64,000 bases of DNA from Lachnoclostridium sp. UBA1308 (GCA_002307215.1 DBTU01000035.1:51776-115775), one strand, 5' to 3'; shown: positions 54,079-63,059, counted from the first letter of the stretch. The notes: a model not told the origin generated them from the letters alone. A program made the numbers and translations.

Positions 54079-55471
54079 ATCTACCCTCCGTTATATATTC
54101 ATCGATTGCTGCCGCTGCATTCTTTCCTGCTCCCATGGCCAAGATTACGGTTGCCGCACCGGTCACGGCATCTCCGCCTGCATAGACCCCCATACGTGAA
54201 GTCAATCCAGTCGTCTCATCCGCAATAATTCCGCCCCATTTCAAGGTTGAAAGACCCTTTGTACTATCTTTAATTAAGGGATTCGGTGAAGTTCCAATGG
54301 ACATGATAACGCAATCAGCTTTCACGTAAAATTCACTGTTTTGAATGGAAATCGGCTTTTGCCTTCCCGACGAATCCGGCTCTCCCAGCATCATCTCTTC
54401 ACATACAAGATAATTTATCCAACCTTCTTCTGTCCCTCTGATTTCCAACGGGTTGGTCAAAAACATAAACTCGATGCCTTCCTCTTTGGCATGTTCAACC
54501 TCCTCCAGACGAGCCGGCAGCTCCTTCTCAGTTCTCCGATAGATTACCGTCACCTCAGCTCCAAGGCGTTTTGCACATCTGGCTGCATCCATAGCCACAT
54601 TGCCTCCTCCGATAACCGCGACCCTGCTACCTCGTTGAATTGGTGTCGCAACATTATTTTCATAAGCTTTCATCAGATTAATTCTTGTAAGAAATTCATT
54701 TGCAGAATATACTCCCTTTAAGTTTTCTCCTTTAATATTCATAAATTTCGGAAGCCCTGCTCCGGAACCTATATAAACCGACTCATACCCATATTCCTCT
54801 AAGAGCTCATCAATCGATATGGTTTTTCCGACAACAATATTTATTTCTATCTTTACTCCCAACTCCTTCAGTACATTTATTTCCTTTTGAACAATTGCTT
54901 TTGGAAGGCGAAATTCCGGAATACCATAGACGAGAACTCCTCCGGCTATATGCAAGGCTTCATAGATCGTAACCTGATAACCCTTCTTGGCCAGATCACC
55001 GGCGCAGGCAAGTCCTGAGGGTCCTGAACCTATCACAGCGACCTTATGTCCGTTTGATTTTGGCTTAACAATTGTATCTTTACAATTAGCATTATGATAG
55101 TCGGCTACAAAACGCTCCAGTCTGCCGATTGCAACCGGTTCTCCCTTGATGCCTCTGACACACTTTGCCTCACACTGGCTCTCCTGCGGACAAACCCTCC
55201 CACAGACTGCAGGCAAAGAACTGGCACAGGTTATTATCCGGTATGCTTCCTCAAGATGATCCTCTGACACTTCTTTAATAAAATCAGGAATATTTATTTG
55301 CACCGGACATCCGGTAACACATAGTTTATTTTTACAGCCTAAGCATCTGTTTGCTTCATCGATTGCCTGCTCCTTGGAATATCCAAAGGTAACCTCGAGA
55401 AAATTTTTGCTTCGATATACAGCATTCTGAGCTAAAACTTTATTTTTGACTAATGACATATTTACAGCCAT
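54065..55471 (-). CDS. nfnB: NfnB-like subunit (glutamate-synthase-small-subunit type, NADPH-binding)
   Basis: 468 residues. N-terminal Cys clusters (CLGCKNKLCVTGCP, CGRVCPQESQCEAKC) for two 4Fe-4S centres, then FAD-binding IGSGPSGLACAG and NADPH-binding VIGGGNVAMDAARCAK. It makes a heterodimer with NfnA that couples NADPH to ferredoxin and NADH by flavin bifurcation. Glutamate synthase beta chain has a similar sequence; the adjacent NfnA decides the call. Confidence 0.92.
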   Translation of the reverse strand: MAVNMSLVKNKVLAQNAVYRSKNFLEVTFGYSKEQAIDEANRCLGCKNKLCVTGCPVQINIPDFIKEVSEDHLEEAYRIITCASSLPAVCGRVCPQESQCEAKCVRGIKGEPVAIGRLERFVADYHNANCKDTIVKPKSNGHKVAVIGSGPSGLACAGDLAKKGYQVTIYEALHIAGGVLVYGIPEFRLPKAIVQKEINVLKELGVKIEINIVVGKTISIDELLEEYGYESVYIGSGAGLPKFMNIKGENLKGVYSANEFLTRINLMKAYENNVATPIQRGSRVAVIGGGNVAMDAARCAKRLGAEVTVIYRRTEKELPARLEEVEHAKEEGIEFMFLTNPLEIRGTEEGWINYLVCEEMMLGEPDSSGRQKPISIQNSEFYVKADCVIMSIGTSPNPLIKDSTKGLSTLKWGGIIADETTGLTSRMGVYAGGDAVTGAATVILAMGAGKNAAAAIDEYITEGRYESI

Positions 55472-55492
55472 AATTATCCTCCCTTAATAGCA

Positions 55493-56329
55493 TTACATCG
55501 CCTTTAATAAATTACATACCTTTTCATGTGTTTTAAGTTCAAATGGCTTGTACATTGTGGAGCGGGCAATCGCTTCATCAAAGTCAATTTCATGTGCATC
55601 GAATTCCGGACCGTCTACACAAGCAAATTTAATTTGTCCACCAACACTCAGACGGCATCCTCCACACATTCCTGTTCCGTCAATCATGACCGGATTCATA
55701 CTGGCTATTGTTTTAAGGTTGTACTCACGTGTAAGCATACTTACATACTTCATCATAATAAGTGGCCCAATTGTTATGACCTCGTCATATTTTTCTCCGC
55801 TCTCAATCAATTGTTTCAGTGCGTCAGTCACGAGTCCCTTTTTACCACAGCTTCCGTCATCTGACATGAGTACCAGTTTACTGCTGTTTGTCTTGAATTC
55901 CTCTTCAAGAATGACAAGGCCCTTATTACGAAAACCCACGATTGCATGAACCTCGGTCCCTTGTGCATGTAATTTTTTTACTATGGGGTATGCAATTGCA
56001 CATCCTACTCCACCACCTACTACGGCAACCTTCTTCTTGCCTTCTGTTTCCGTCGGTCGTCCAAGGGGGCCTACAAAATCATGCAGACTGTCACCCTCCT
56101 CCATATGGTTAAGAAATTCTGTCGTTGCACCCACGATCTGAAAAATAATTGTAACTGTTCCTTTTTCACGATTGAAATCTGCAATTGTAAGCGGAATACG
56201 TTCGCCGTCAGGATCGGTACGAAGTATAATAAACTGGCCCGGTTCCGTCTTTTTTGCAATCAAGGGGGCATCTATTTCCATTAAAGTTACTGTAGCATTC
56301 AGCTCTTTTTTATTGACAATCCGATACAT
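55493..56329 (-). CDS. nfnA: NfnA-like subunit (ferredoxin-NAD+ reductase type)
   Basis: About 278 residues. FAD-binding RxPLTIADF, NAD-binding VGGGVGCAIAYPIV and a C-terminal Cys cluster MCGGCRLSVGGQIKFACVDGP for a 2Fe-2S centre. ATG 56329 has GGAGG 5 nt upstream. First gene of the nfn-hyd operon, followed 21 bp later by nfnB. Confidence 0.93.
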   Translation of the reverse strand: MYRIVNKKELNATVTLMEIDAPLIAKKTEPGQFIILRTDPDGERIPLTIADFNREKGTVTIIFQIVGATTEFLNHMEEGDSLHDFVGPLGRPTETEGKKKVAVVGGGVGCAIAYPIVKKLHAQGTEVHAIVGFRNKGLVILEEEFKTNSSKLVLMSDDGSCGKKGLVTDALKQLIESGEKYDEVITIGPLIMMKYVSMLTREYNLKTIASMNPVMIDGTGMCGGCRLSVGGQIKFACVDGPEFDAHEIDFDEAIARSTMYKPFELKTHEKVCNLLKAM

Positions 56330-56381
56330 AATAACCTCCATCTATTTAATCTCTTATTTATAAAATTTTAGAATAATTATT

Positions 56382-56410
56382 AAAAGGCTGCTGCTTATTA
56401 AGCAGCAGCC
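56382..56410 (-). terminator. Terminator after the iron alcohol dehydrogenase gene
   Basis: On the minus strand, GGCTGCTGCTT pairs with AAGCAGCAGCC (56410-56400 with 56396-56386), then TTTTAATAA. It separates adh from nfnA. Confidence 0.88.
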
Positions 56411-56465
56411 TCTATATTTTCAAATCTATAACATTTTGCGTTGGCGACACAATTAAGGTTATGGA

Positions 56466-57641
56466 TTAGAAATCAACTTTGGTGTCATAGTAACAACAAT
56501 ATAGGAGCTTTTCCATTAATTGAGGGGTAATAGCCCTTGGATTTGAACCGGTGCAAGCGTCCCCGACTGCTCGTTCCGCAATCATGGGTAGTTTATCCAA
56601 GTATTCCTTCTCATTAATAATTCCGCCCTCATAATCTTTAATACAGGAAGGAATTCCCAGTTCTTTATTCATTTCCTTTATATGTTGAATCAAAGCCTCT
56701 GCATTTGGGTCCAAACCAATGAATGCTGCAATTTCAGCATACCTTTTTGCTGCCGCTTCCTCTTTTGAATTATATTTAATAACTTTAGGAAGATACATTG
56801 CATTTGCGCAACCGTGTACGATATGTCCGCCGCTGTAAGCAGCTCCGGTTTTATGTGCCATGGAATGAGTAATACCAAGTAATGCATTCGAAAATGCCAT
56901 TCCGGCAAGGCATTGGGCATTATGCATTTTCGCCCGTGCTTCCATATCCCCTTGATAGGAATTTATCAGATTTTCACTTACCATCTTTATTGCATGAAGT
57001 GCAAGTGGATCGGTATAATCACAATTTAGCGTGGAAACATATGCTTCAATTGCATGGGTCATGGCGTCCATTCCTGTATGTGCCGTAAGCTTCTTCGGCA
57101 TTGTTTCTGCCAGATCAGGATCTACAATTGCGATATCCGGTGTTATATTAAAATCTGCCAGAGGATACTTAATGCCTTTCTCATAATCGGTAATAACCGA
57201 AAACGCCGTAACCTCGGTTGCCGTTCCTGAGGTGGAAGGAATTGCACAGAACTTTGCTTTTGTACGAAGCATAGGAAAATTAAAAGGTATACACAACTCT
57301 TCAAAGGTTGTTTCCGGATACTCATAGAATGCCCACATTGCCTTTGCCGCGTCGATTGGAGATCCCCCGCCGATGGAAACAATCCAGTCGGGTTCAAAAT
57401 CGCGCATTGCCTTTGCGCCCTTCCTTACAGTTTCAACAGACGGATCCGGCTCAACTCCTTCAAAAAGTTGAACTTCCATTCCGGCTTCCACCAGATAATT
57501 CACTACCTTGTCAAGAAATCCAAAGCGTTTCATACTTCCGCCGCCGACAACCACGATTGCTCTATTACCCCTAAGCGTTTTCAATGCATCCAAAGCGCCT
57601 TTACCGTGATAAATATCTCTTGGTACTGTAAATCTAGCCAT
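56466..57641 (-). CDS. Iron-containing alcohol dehydrogenase
   Basis: 391 residues of the group III dehydrogenase family. GGGSPIDAAKAMW holds the NAD site, and metal ligands are in GITHSMAHKTGAAYSGGHIVHGCANA. AAGGAGG precedes the ATG by 7 nt. Probably reduces an aldehyde to an alcohol with NAD(P)H, disposing of reductant. A Rex-like operator lies about 90 bp upstream. Confidence 0.94.
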   Translation of the reverse strand: MARFTVPRDIYHGKGALDALKTLRGNRAIVVVGGGSMKRFGFLDKVVNYLVEAGMEVQLFEGVEPDPSVETVRKGAKAMRDFEPDWIVSIGGGSPIDAAKAMWAFYEYPETTFEELCIPFNFPMLRTKAKFCAIPSTSGTATEVTAFSVITDYEKGIKYPLADFNITPDIAIVDPDLAETMPKKLTAHTGMDAMTHAIEAYVSTLNCDYTDPLALHAIKMVSENLINSYQGDMEARAKMHNAQCLAGMAFSNALLGITHSMAHKTGAAYSGGHIVHGCANAMYLPKVIKYNSKEEAAAKRYAEIAAFIGLDPNAEALIQHIKEMNKELGIPSCIKDYEGGIINEKEYLDKLPMIAERAVGDACTGSNPRAITPQLMEKLLYCCYYDTKVDF

Positions 57642-57729
57642 GATATATTCCTCCTTATATGCGAATCATTCATCTTGTTTTCATTTGTATTTGTTTTTAT
57701 ATTTGTTTTTATATTTCTTTCTTAATAGA

Positions 57730-57747
57730 TTGTCTATATTTTAACAA
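57730..57747. promoter_or_regulatory. Rex-like operator upstream of the alcohol dehydrogenase
   Basis: TTGTCTATATTTTAACAA fits TTGTTAA-N4-TTAACAA at 16 of 18 positions counting the spacer as free. It is 89 bp before the adh start. A rex gene lies 1.4 kb away. Rex normally represses such fermentative genes when NADH is low. Confidence 0.65.
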
Positions 57748-57780
57748 TCTTTTTGATAAAAAGGTAATGCCAAAACATTT

Positions 57781-57806
57781 TATCGATATTCCATTATCGA
57801 TATATG
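57781..57806. promoter_or_regulatory. 26-bp near-palindrome, copy 1
   Basis: TATCGATATTCCATTATC continues to GATATATG. It is copied with one change at 57935-57960, 154 bp further from adh, and more loosely at 59724-59749. The TATCGATA / TCGATATA arms make it a likely operator. Confidence 0.5.
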
Positions 57807-57934
57807 TGCTCTCGCAGAAGAAACACCTGTAATACTGCTGTCTTAATGAACCAGACCTCAACCGGCACCCAGGCATCCTACCTATATTGTAATATTTAAT
57901 TCATTTTTTGATAATCTGCATGTAGCTATGTGTA

Positions 57935-57960
57935 TATCGATATTCCATTATTGATATATG
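57935..57960. promoter_or_regulatory. 26-bp near-palindrome, copy 2
   Basis: Same as the 57781 site except C-to-T in the right arm. The two copies flank a 128-bp stretch upstream of adh. Confidence 0.5.
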
Positions 57961-57975
57961 TCTCCATAATAAAAA

Positions 57976-58012
57976 GATTCCAATGCTTTCCTATGATGGG
58001 AGCTTTGGAATC
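57976..58012 (-). terminator. Terminator of the LysR-family gene
   Basis: GGATTCCAAAGCT pairs with AGCATTGGAATC on the minus strand, then TTTTTATT. It starts 33 bp after the gene's stop. Confidence 0.82.
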
Positions 58013-58044
58013 CGAACTGTTGTATTACCTGGTTATTAATATCA

Positions 58045-58983
58045 TCATTTATATTCTTTAAAGGAAATCTCATTTTTTGCTTCTGACAGCTTATCAATGA
58101 ATTTGCGATCCAATGCTGTCAGTTTATAATCTTTCAAATATATGAAAACATCTTTATAATGATGTCCTACGGCTTTGCATTTTCGTTGAAGCAAATTATA
58201 CCGCGTCAGCCATTTATCCGGAATCGGTGAAACCCACATAAAGGTTGTAGGAATTGTTGACAGCATATCATATTGATTACATCGTTCGTAGATATAGATA
58301 TGCTTTGCTGTATTTTCCGTTATACTTGCTTTTATACCACTTCCCTGCATCAAGTAGGGAATAATCGTATCTCCATGCTCTATTTCCGTATACTCCCTTA
58401 GTTCTTCATACTCAATTATTTCCTTTGTTGCCAAAGGGTGATTAACCGACATAAGCGCAAGAAGATCAAATTCCCACAACGGTTCAGAACGAAGCTGCTT
58501 TTCGTTCAGATAATCATAAAAGTAATTTTCGTATTCTGCTTGATATCGAATAATACCTGTGTTGAAGGGGCCATCAATAATATTGTTGATAACCTGAAAC
58601 GAGTTTGTTTCGTGCACATTGACATTGATACCTTTACTATCATCCAGTTCTGCAACAAAGCGGGTAATGGCATCCGCAATATAGCTTCCTCTCGGTATAG
58701 AAATGTTAAAATTCTGCGCATTGGTTAAGGCTGTATCCGACAAGGATTCAATTTTCTCGATTTGATGAAGGATATTTCTCGCATAAGCGAGAAACTCTCT
58801 TCCCTTCTGTGTCGGAGTAACTCCTTTGGATGTCCGCTCAAAAATCGCATATCCGATAGAATCTTCTAACTCTTTAATGGCCTTACTTAGATTTGGCTGC
58901 CCCATATAAAGATTCTCTGCCGCTTGTGTAATTGAACTTGTTCTTTCTACCTCTACCGCATATTTAAAATGTTGTGTATTCAT
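58045..58983 (-). CDS. LysR-family transcriptional regulator
   Basis: 312 residues. N-terminal winged helix-turn-helix (SSITQAAENLYMGQPNLSKA) and a long linker helix, then an effector domain. It lies between adh and rex and may bind the repeated near-palindromes. The ligand is unknown. The ATG has a weak ribosome binding site. Confidence 0.92.
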   Translation of the reverse strand: MNTQHFKYAVEVERTSSITQAAENLYMGQPNLSKAIKELEDSIGYAIFERTSKGVTPTQKGREFLAYARNILHQIEKIESLSDTALTNAQNFNISIPRGSYIADAITRFVAELDDSKGINVNVHETNSFQVINNIIDGPFNTGIIRYQAEYENYFYDYLNEKQLRSEPLWEFDLLALMSVNHPLATKEIIEYEELREYTEIEHGDTIIPYLMQGSGIKASITENTAKHIYIYERCNQYDMLSTIPTTFMWVSPIPDKWLTRYNLLQRKCKAVGHHYKDVFIYLKDYKLTALDRKFIDKLSEAKNEISFKEYK

Positions 58984-59058
58984 TAAAAACCCACTTTCCG
59001 TATCATTGAATCTAAAATCAATAGGTTGCCGGCAAATAATATATTCCTAGTTAAGGCA

Positions 59059-59694
59059 TTATTTTTTAAGATGCTTCGATAATATTGCAAGCGAGGCTGC
59101 AAAATTTTCATCATGAACAAGAATATGCTCCGGTACGGACAAATGAACCTGAGAGAAATTCCATATAGCCTGTACCCCGCCTGCTATGAGCTGATCACAA
59201 ATTCCTTGTGCCTGCTTTGCAGGAACTGTAATAATTCCGAGGCGAATTTTCATTCTGCGGCATAAATTACTGATTTTATCGGAAGCCAATACTTTAATTC
59301 CATTGATTTCACTTCCGATATTGTCATCTACGGTATCAAATACAGCAATGATTCGAAGTCCATAATTCTGTATCCCTTCATGCGTTATAATCGCTTGTGC
59401 TAACGGTCCTGTACCAATTAGTATAGCTTCATCAGCATTATGATATCCTAAGAGTTCTTCCATATTATATAGTAACTCAGATATCAGAAATCCTGTTTTG
59501 GGTTTTCCCTTTGATGAACTGACCGCAGCAAAATCTTTTCTCACCTGGACTTCATTTAAATTCAAGCGTTCTGCTATTTTGGGAGCCGATACTGTAGTTA
59601 CATTTTCATTTTGAAGAAGCTTCAGCTGATGCATATAGTATGGCATTCTTCGCAGAGTCTGCGTGGTTACTGTTCTAATACTGTGCTCATACAT
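59059..59694 (-). CDS. rex: Redox-sensing transcriptional repressor Rex
   Basis: 211 residues. Winged-helix N-terminus (LRRMPYYMHQLKLLQNE, LNEVQVRKDFAAVS with the Rex RKDFA motif) and a Rossmann domain with LIGTGPLAQAI that reads the NADH/NAD+ ratio, ending with VHLSVPEHI. GGGAGAGGGAG precedes the ATG. It is probably the regulator of the Rex-like site upstream of adh. Confidence 0.95.
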   Translation of the reverse strand: MYEHSIRTVTTQTLRRMPYYMHQLKLLQNENVTTVSAPKIAERLNLNEVQVRKDFAAVSSSKGKPKTGFLISELLYNMEELLGYHNADEAILIGTGPLAQAIITHEGIQNYGLRIIAVFDTVDDNIGSEINGIKVLASDKISNLCRRMKIRLGIITVPAKQAQGICDQLIAGGVQAIWNFSQVHLSVPEHILVHDENFAASLAILSKHLKK

Positions 59695-59723
59695 GAACTC
59701 CCTCTCCCTTTATCGTATTTTTA

Positions 59724-59749
59724 TATCGATATTGTAATACTGATATGTG
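59724..59749. promoter_or_regulatory. 26-bp near-palindrome, diverged copy upstream of rex
   Basis: TATCGATATTGTAATACTG continues to ATATGTG. It matches the 57781 copy at about 20 of 26 positions and lies 30 bp before the rex start. One regulator may control adh and rex. Confidence 0.4.
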
Positions 59750-59833
59750 GATATGTCAATGATCTAATAAATGCGTAGTGACTATCCAAAATATAATAGA
59801 CGATGTCCCAGATAAACGAAATGGAAAGTTGGC

Positions 59834-59862
59834 TTGACATTTTCCAGATGCTGTATTATGAT
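59834..59862 (+). promoter_or_regulatory. Sigma-A promoter of the XRE-ABC operon
   Basis: TTGACA (59834-59839) and TATGAT (59857-59862) with a 17-bp spacer. It lies inside the 5' part of a longer possible reading frame, which supports the later start at 59905. Confidence 0.85.
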
Positions 59863-59868
59863 CATGTT

Positions 59869-59888
59869 ATGGAAAGTCTTCTTTCCAT
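59869..59888. promoter_or_regulatory. Palindromic operator before the XRE gene
   Basis: ATGGAAAG-TCTT-CTTTCCAT, a perfect 8-4-8 inverted repeat just downstream of the -10. A further ATGGAAAG lies at 59821-59828 upstream of the -35. The placement fits autorepression by the XRE protein. Confidence 0.6.
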
Positions 59889-59904
59889 TGAAAGGAGTGA
59901 AACC

Positions 59905-60117
59905 GTGAAAAACCGCTTAGAAGAGATCCGAAAGCAAAGAGGTATAAAGCAAGAGGATCTAGCCGCTGCTCTTGAGGTTTCAAGGCAAACGATCGGCTCC
60001 CTTGAAAATGGCAGGTATAATCCTTCTATATTATTAGCCTTTAAAATTGCTAGATTTTTTGAAATGACTATTGAAGAGATTTTTATTTATGAGGAGGAAA
60101 CATGGACCTATATTTAA
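59905..60117 (+). CDS. XRE-family transcriptional regulator
   Basis: 70 residues, VKNRLEEIRKQRGIKQEDLA at the start and helix-turn-helix VSRQTIGSLENGRYNPS. GTG 59905 is chosen because AAAGGAG lies 7 nt before it and a promoter overlaps the longer frame. It overlaps the ATPase gene by 16 nt. It probably represses its own operon. Confidence 0.9.
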   Translation: MKNRLEEIRKQRGIKQEDLAAALEVSRQTIGSLENGRYNPSILLAFKIARFFEMTIEEIFIYEEETWTYI

Positions 60118-60812
60118 ATGATATCAGAAAAAGTTTTGATCAAAAGGACGTATTGAAAGGCTCCACCTTTCATTTTGAAAAGGGGAAAATCTATGGTTTA
60201 CTGGGAAGAAACGGATCCGGAAAGACAACCCTTTTTAATTGCTTATCCGGTGAAATCAAGATGAACAGCGGAACCGTGCTACTAAAAATTGATGGTAACG
60301 AAAGACCCTTGGAGACAGATGACATCGGCTATGTATTCTCCACATCAATTCTTCCGGAGTTCTTGACCGGTTTTGAATTTATAAAATTCTATATTGACAT
60401 TAATAAGAGTAAAATACAGTTGGACAGAACCATAAATGAATTTTTTGATTTACTGAAAATTGACGAAGGCGACCGGCATAGACTGATCAGAGACTATTCT
60501 CATGGAATGAAAAACAAAGTTCAGATGATGATGTTTTTGATTGCTAAGCCACCGGTCATCTTACTGGATGAGCCCTTAACCTCACTGGATGTAGTCGTAG
60601 CTTTAGAGATAAAGAAAATCTTGAGAGAATTCCGAAAAGATCATATTATTATTTTTTCCACTCATATACTCCAGCTTGCTACCGATCTCTGTGATGAAAT
60701 TGTTGCTCTAAACGAAGGGGAATTGGAGCTTTTGGATCATGAAATGTTACAATCCAGTGACTTTGAAGAAAAGCTTGTGAAGCTGTTAAGTGAGGAGGGC
60801 TCTCATGCTTGA
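60102..60812 (+). CDS. ABC transporter ATP-binding protein
   Basis: 236 residues. Walker A GRNGSGKTT, signature YSHGMKNKV (weakly LSGGQ-like), Walker B VILLDEPLTSLD and FSTHILQL. GAGGAGG precedes the ATG. With the large membrane protein downstream it makes an ABC exporter of unknown cargo. Confidence 0.9.
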   Translation: MDLYLNDIRKSFDQKDVLKGSTFHFEKGKIYGLLGRNGSGKTTLFNCLSGEIKMNSGTVLLKIDGNERPLETDDIGYVFSTSILPEFLTGFEFIKFYIDINKSKIQLDRTINEFFDLLKIDEGDRHRLIRDYSHGMKNKVQMMMFLIAKPPVILLDEPLTSLDVVVALEIKKILREFRKDHIIIFSTHILQLATDLCDEIVALNEGELELLDHEMLQSSDFEEKLVKLLSEEGSHA

Positions 60813-62406
60813 GACGCTAAAGCAGACCATACTCATTAATTTTACTGTTTCAATCAATTCATGGATTTACTTTCTAAAAAGAGTGCCACTGATTAAGACA
60901 GCTGTGAAAGATGTAGGATATGAGCATTCCAAAATAACAAAAGCATTGTATGTGATGGGTATCATTTATAGCATGATAAAACAGCTTCTAAAAACCATAA
61001 TGCTTCTTACACTGGGTTTTGGTCTTCCTTATCTGTTTATAATGGACGATATTGCTAACCTAAATAAACAAGCTGTCTATTGGCAATTATTTATCCTTTT
61101 CTATCTTCTGCTTGCGCTCCCGCGCAGTAAGATACTAGAGCCGCATAGAAGAAAATTTATATGCGTTAAATTAATGAGGATGAACGCAAGACGTTTTGTC
61201 ATCTCGGATTACTTTCCTCAATTACTCTGGCGTCAATTAATAGAGCTCATACTATTTGCCGTTACCGCACATTTATTTGGAGTAAATATACTGCTCGCTT
61301 TATTCTTGGTTACGGCTAAAAATTTATTCGCTATAACTGCAGAGGTATTACAAATCAAATATTATGACAAGACAGGTGATTTCCTTCATAACAAAACCCT
61401 GCTAAACCTAACCTATACTCTGATTATTCTTTCCATCGGCTATTACAGCGCATTCATTCAATATTTTGTTGTGATACCTGCGTATATTATACTAATATTA
61501 GGAGCATTCCTATGGATTATTGGTTTCTTTTCTTTCACGTTTATCCTTAACTACAGCCGATTTCCGATTGCTCTTGGCGATGCAAACCGCCTTGATAAAT
61601 TAAGTATAGATTTTCAGAGTGCTAAAAAAAATGCTGCTTTTTCTCGGGTAAAGCTTAAGGATAAGGAATTTACCGTAGAAGAACTTCAATACGACAAAAC
61701 AAATAAAAAGGAAGGCTTCGCCTTCCTGAATGAAATCTTTTTCAAACGACATAGACGCATTTTGAACGGACCTATCATAAAGCAGGCTGTAGTTATCACG
61801 TTCCTTTTTCTTGTTGGCGTCATCCTATCAATCTTTATAAAGGACTTTAACACCGAATATATCGCTGGTGTCAAAAAATTATTTCCGGTATTCATTTATG
61901 TATTATACATGATATCCACCGGACAAAAGGCGACCAAAGCAATGTTCTACAATTGCGATATCAGCTTACTGCATTATGGCTTCTACAAGACAAAGGATGC
62001 TGTATTAGCAACCTTCACTATCCGAGCAAAGTATCTTATTTTTGCCAATATGATTCCTGCCGGATTATTAGCTGTCGGCATCATACTACTGGGCGCTATC
62101 ACCGGAGGATCCGTACAGCCCCTGATACCGATTGGAGTCATGATTATTGTGTTATCCATATTCTTTGTTATTCATAACCTATTTTTATATTATATCTTTC
62201 AACCATTTACAACGGAACTAAACGTAAAGAATCCACTCTATAAATTGTTTCAATTCATCACATACATTCTCTGTTATATAAGCCTGCAGTTAAAGAATAT
62301 GTCCATTACCTTCCTGATTATCGTGGTCGGATTAACTCTTATCTACAGTATAGCAGCGCTTATTACAGTATACCGAATTGCACCCAGGACCTTTATTATT
62401 AAGTAA
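60805..62406 (+). CDS. Large ABC transporter membrane protein
   Basis: 533 residues with about a dozen hydrophobic segments and one hydrophilic middle region (about 265-320). ATG 60805 has GAGGAGG 6 nt upstream and overlaps the ATPase by 8 nt. The family is not one I can name; EcsB or bacteriocin-immunity permeases are possible. Codon use is like its neighbours. Confidence 0.78.
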   Translation: MLETLKQTILINFTVSINSWIYFLKRVPLIKTAVKDVGYEHSKITKALYVMGIIYSMIKQLLKTIMLLTLGFGLPYLFIMDDIANLNKQAVYWQLFILFYLLLALPRSKILEPHRRKFICVKLMRMNARRFVISDYFPQLLWRQLIELILFAVTAHLFGVNILLALFLVTAKNLFAITAEVLQIKYYDKTGDFLHNKTLLNLTYTLIILSIGYYSAFIQYFVVIPAYIILILGAFLWIIGFFSFTFILNYSRFPIALGDANRLDKLSIDFQSAKKNAAFSRVKLKDKEFTVEELQYDKTNKKEGFAFLNEIFFKRHRRILNGPIIKQAVVITFLFLVGVILSIFIKDFNTEYIAGVKKLFPVFIYVLYMISTGQKATKAMFYNCDISLLHYGFYKTKDAVLATFTIRAKYLIFANMIPAGLLAVGIILLGAITGGSVQPLIPIGVMIIVLSIFFVIHNLFLYYIFQPFTTELNVKNPLYKLFQFITYILCYISLQLKNMSITFLIIVVGLTLIYSIAALITVYRIAPRTFIIK

Positions 62407-62433
62407 GACCCCAGTCATGCTGAGTGAACCATG

Positions 62434-62460
62434 AAAAACGCCCCAATGGAATTCGGGGCG
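62434..62460 (-). terminator. Terminator of the thiol peroxidase gene
   Basis: CGCCCC (62460-62455 side) pairs with GGGGCG around a 10-nt loop on the minus strand, then TTTTTC. It lies 80 bp beyond the tpx stop. Confidence 0.8.
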
Positions 62461-62540
62461 CATACTGTACACGAACAATATATGAGTTGAGTTATTATAA
62501 CTTAATCGGATTATATTTCACCGGGGTTAACCCTACCAAA

Positions 62541-63059
62541 CTAAAGCAGTGATTTAACGGCCGACAGCGCATTATCATAATCAGGATGCTCCGTCATTTC
62601 TTTCAAGTATTCTATATAGGTGATTTTATTGTCGGTATCAAGAACAAAGATGGAACGCATATCAAGTTGAAACTCTTTAATGAGAACGCCATAGGCTTCC
62701 CCAAAAGTTCTTGTCTTATAGTCAGATAGTGTCACAACCTTATCTACACCGGCTGCACCGCACCACCTGGCTTGGGCGAAGGGCAAGTCAACAGATACGG
62801 TCAAGATAATGACATTGTCACCTAGTGCTGCCGCCTCAGAATTAAAGCGACGTGTCTGTAGGTCACATACTCCCGTGTCAAGGGATGGTACCACAGAGAT
62901 AAGCTTTACTTTTCCCGCGTAATCCGCAAGAGATACTTCGGTTAACAAATCTTTATTTAATATAAAATCCGGTGCAATATCACCTACCTTCAGTTCAGGT
63001 CCTACCAGCGTAATCGGATTTCCTTTTAGTGTTGCTACTCCAATGCGTTCTTGTTTCAT
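62541..63059 (-). CDS. tpx: Thiol peroxidase
   Basis: 172 residues of the atypical 2-Cys peroxiredoxin Tpx family. The peroxidatic Cys65 is in SLDTGVCDLQTRRFN and the resolving Cys100 in ARWCGAAG. GGAGG precedes the ATG by 7 nt. It reduces organic peroxides and H2O2 with thioredoxin; in an anaerobe it protects the Fe-S enzymes encoded nearby. Confidence 0.95.
   Translation of the reverse strand: MKQERIGVATLKGNPITLVGPELKVGDIAPDFILNKDLLTEVSLADYAGKVKLISVVPSLDTGVCDLQTRRFNSEAAALGDNVIILTVSVDLPFAQARWCGAAGVDKVVTLSDYKTRTFGEAYGVLIKEFQLDMRSIFVLDTDNKITYIEYLKEMTEHPDYDNALSAVKSLL

Larger units (their letters stand above)
57642..58044. other. Regulatory spacer upstream of the alcohol dehydrogenase
   Basis: About 400 bp with no gene. 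It carries a Rex-like site (57730-57747), two copies of a 26-bp near-palindrome (57781 and 57935) and the LysR terminator (57976-58012). Confidence 0.6.

Noticed and set aside
59803..59904. N-terminal extension of the XRE protein
   Set aside because: A sigma-A promoter and a perfect operator lie inside it, and the GTG at 59905 has a proper ribosome binding site.
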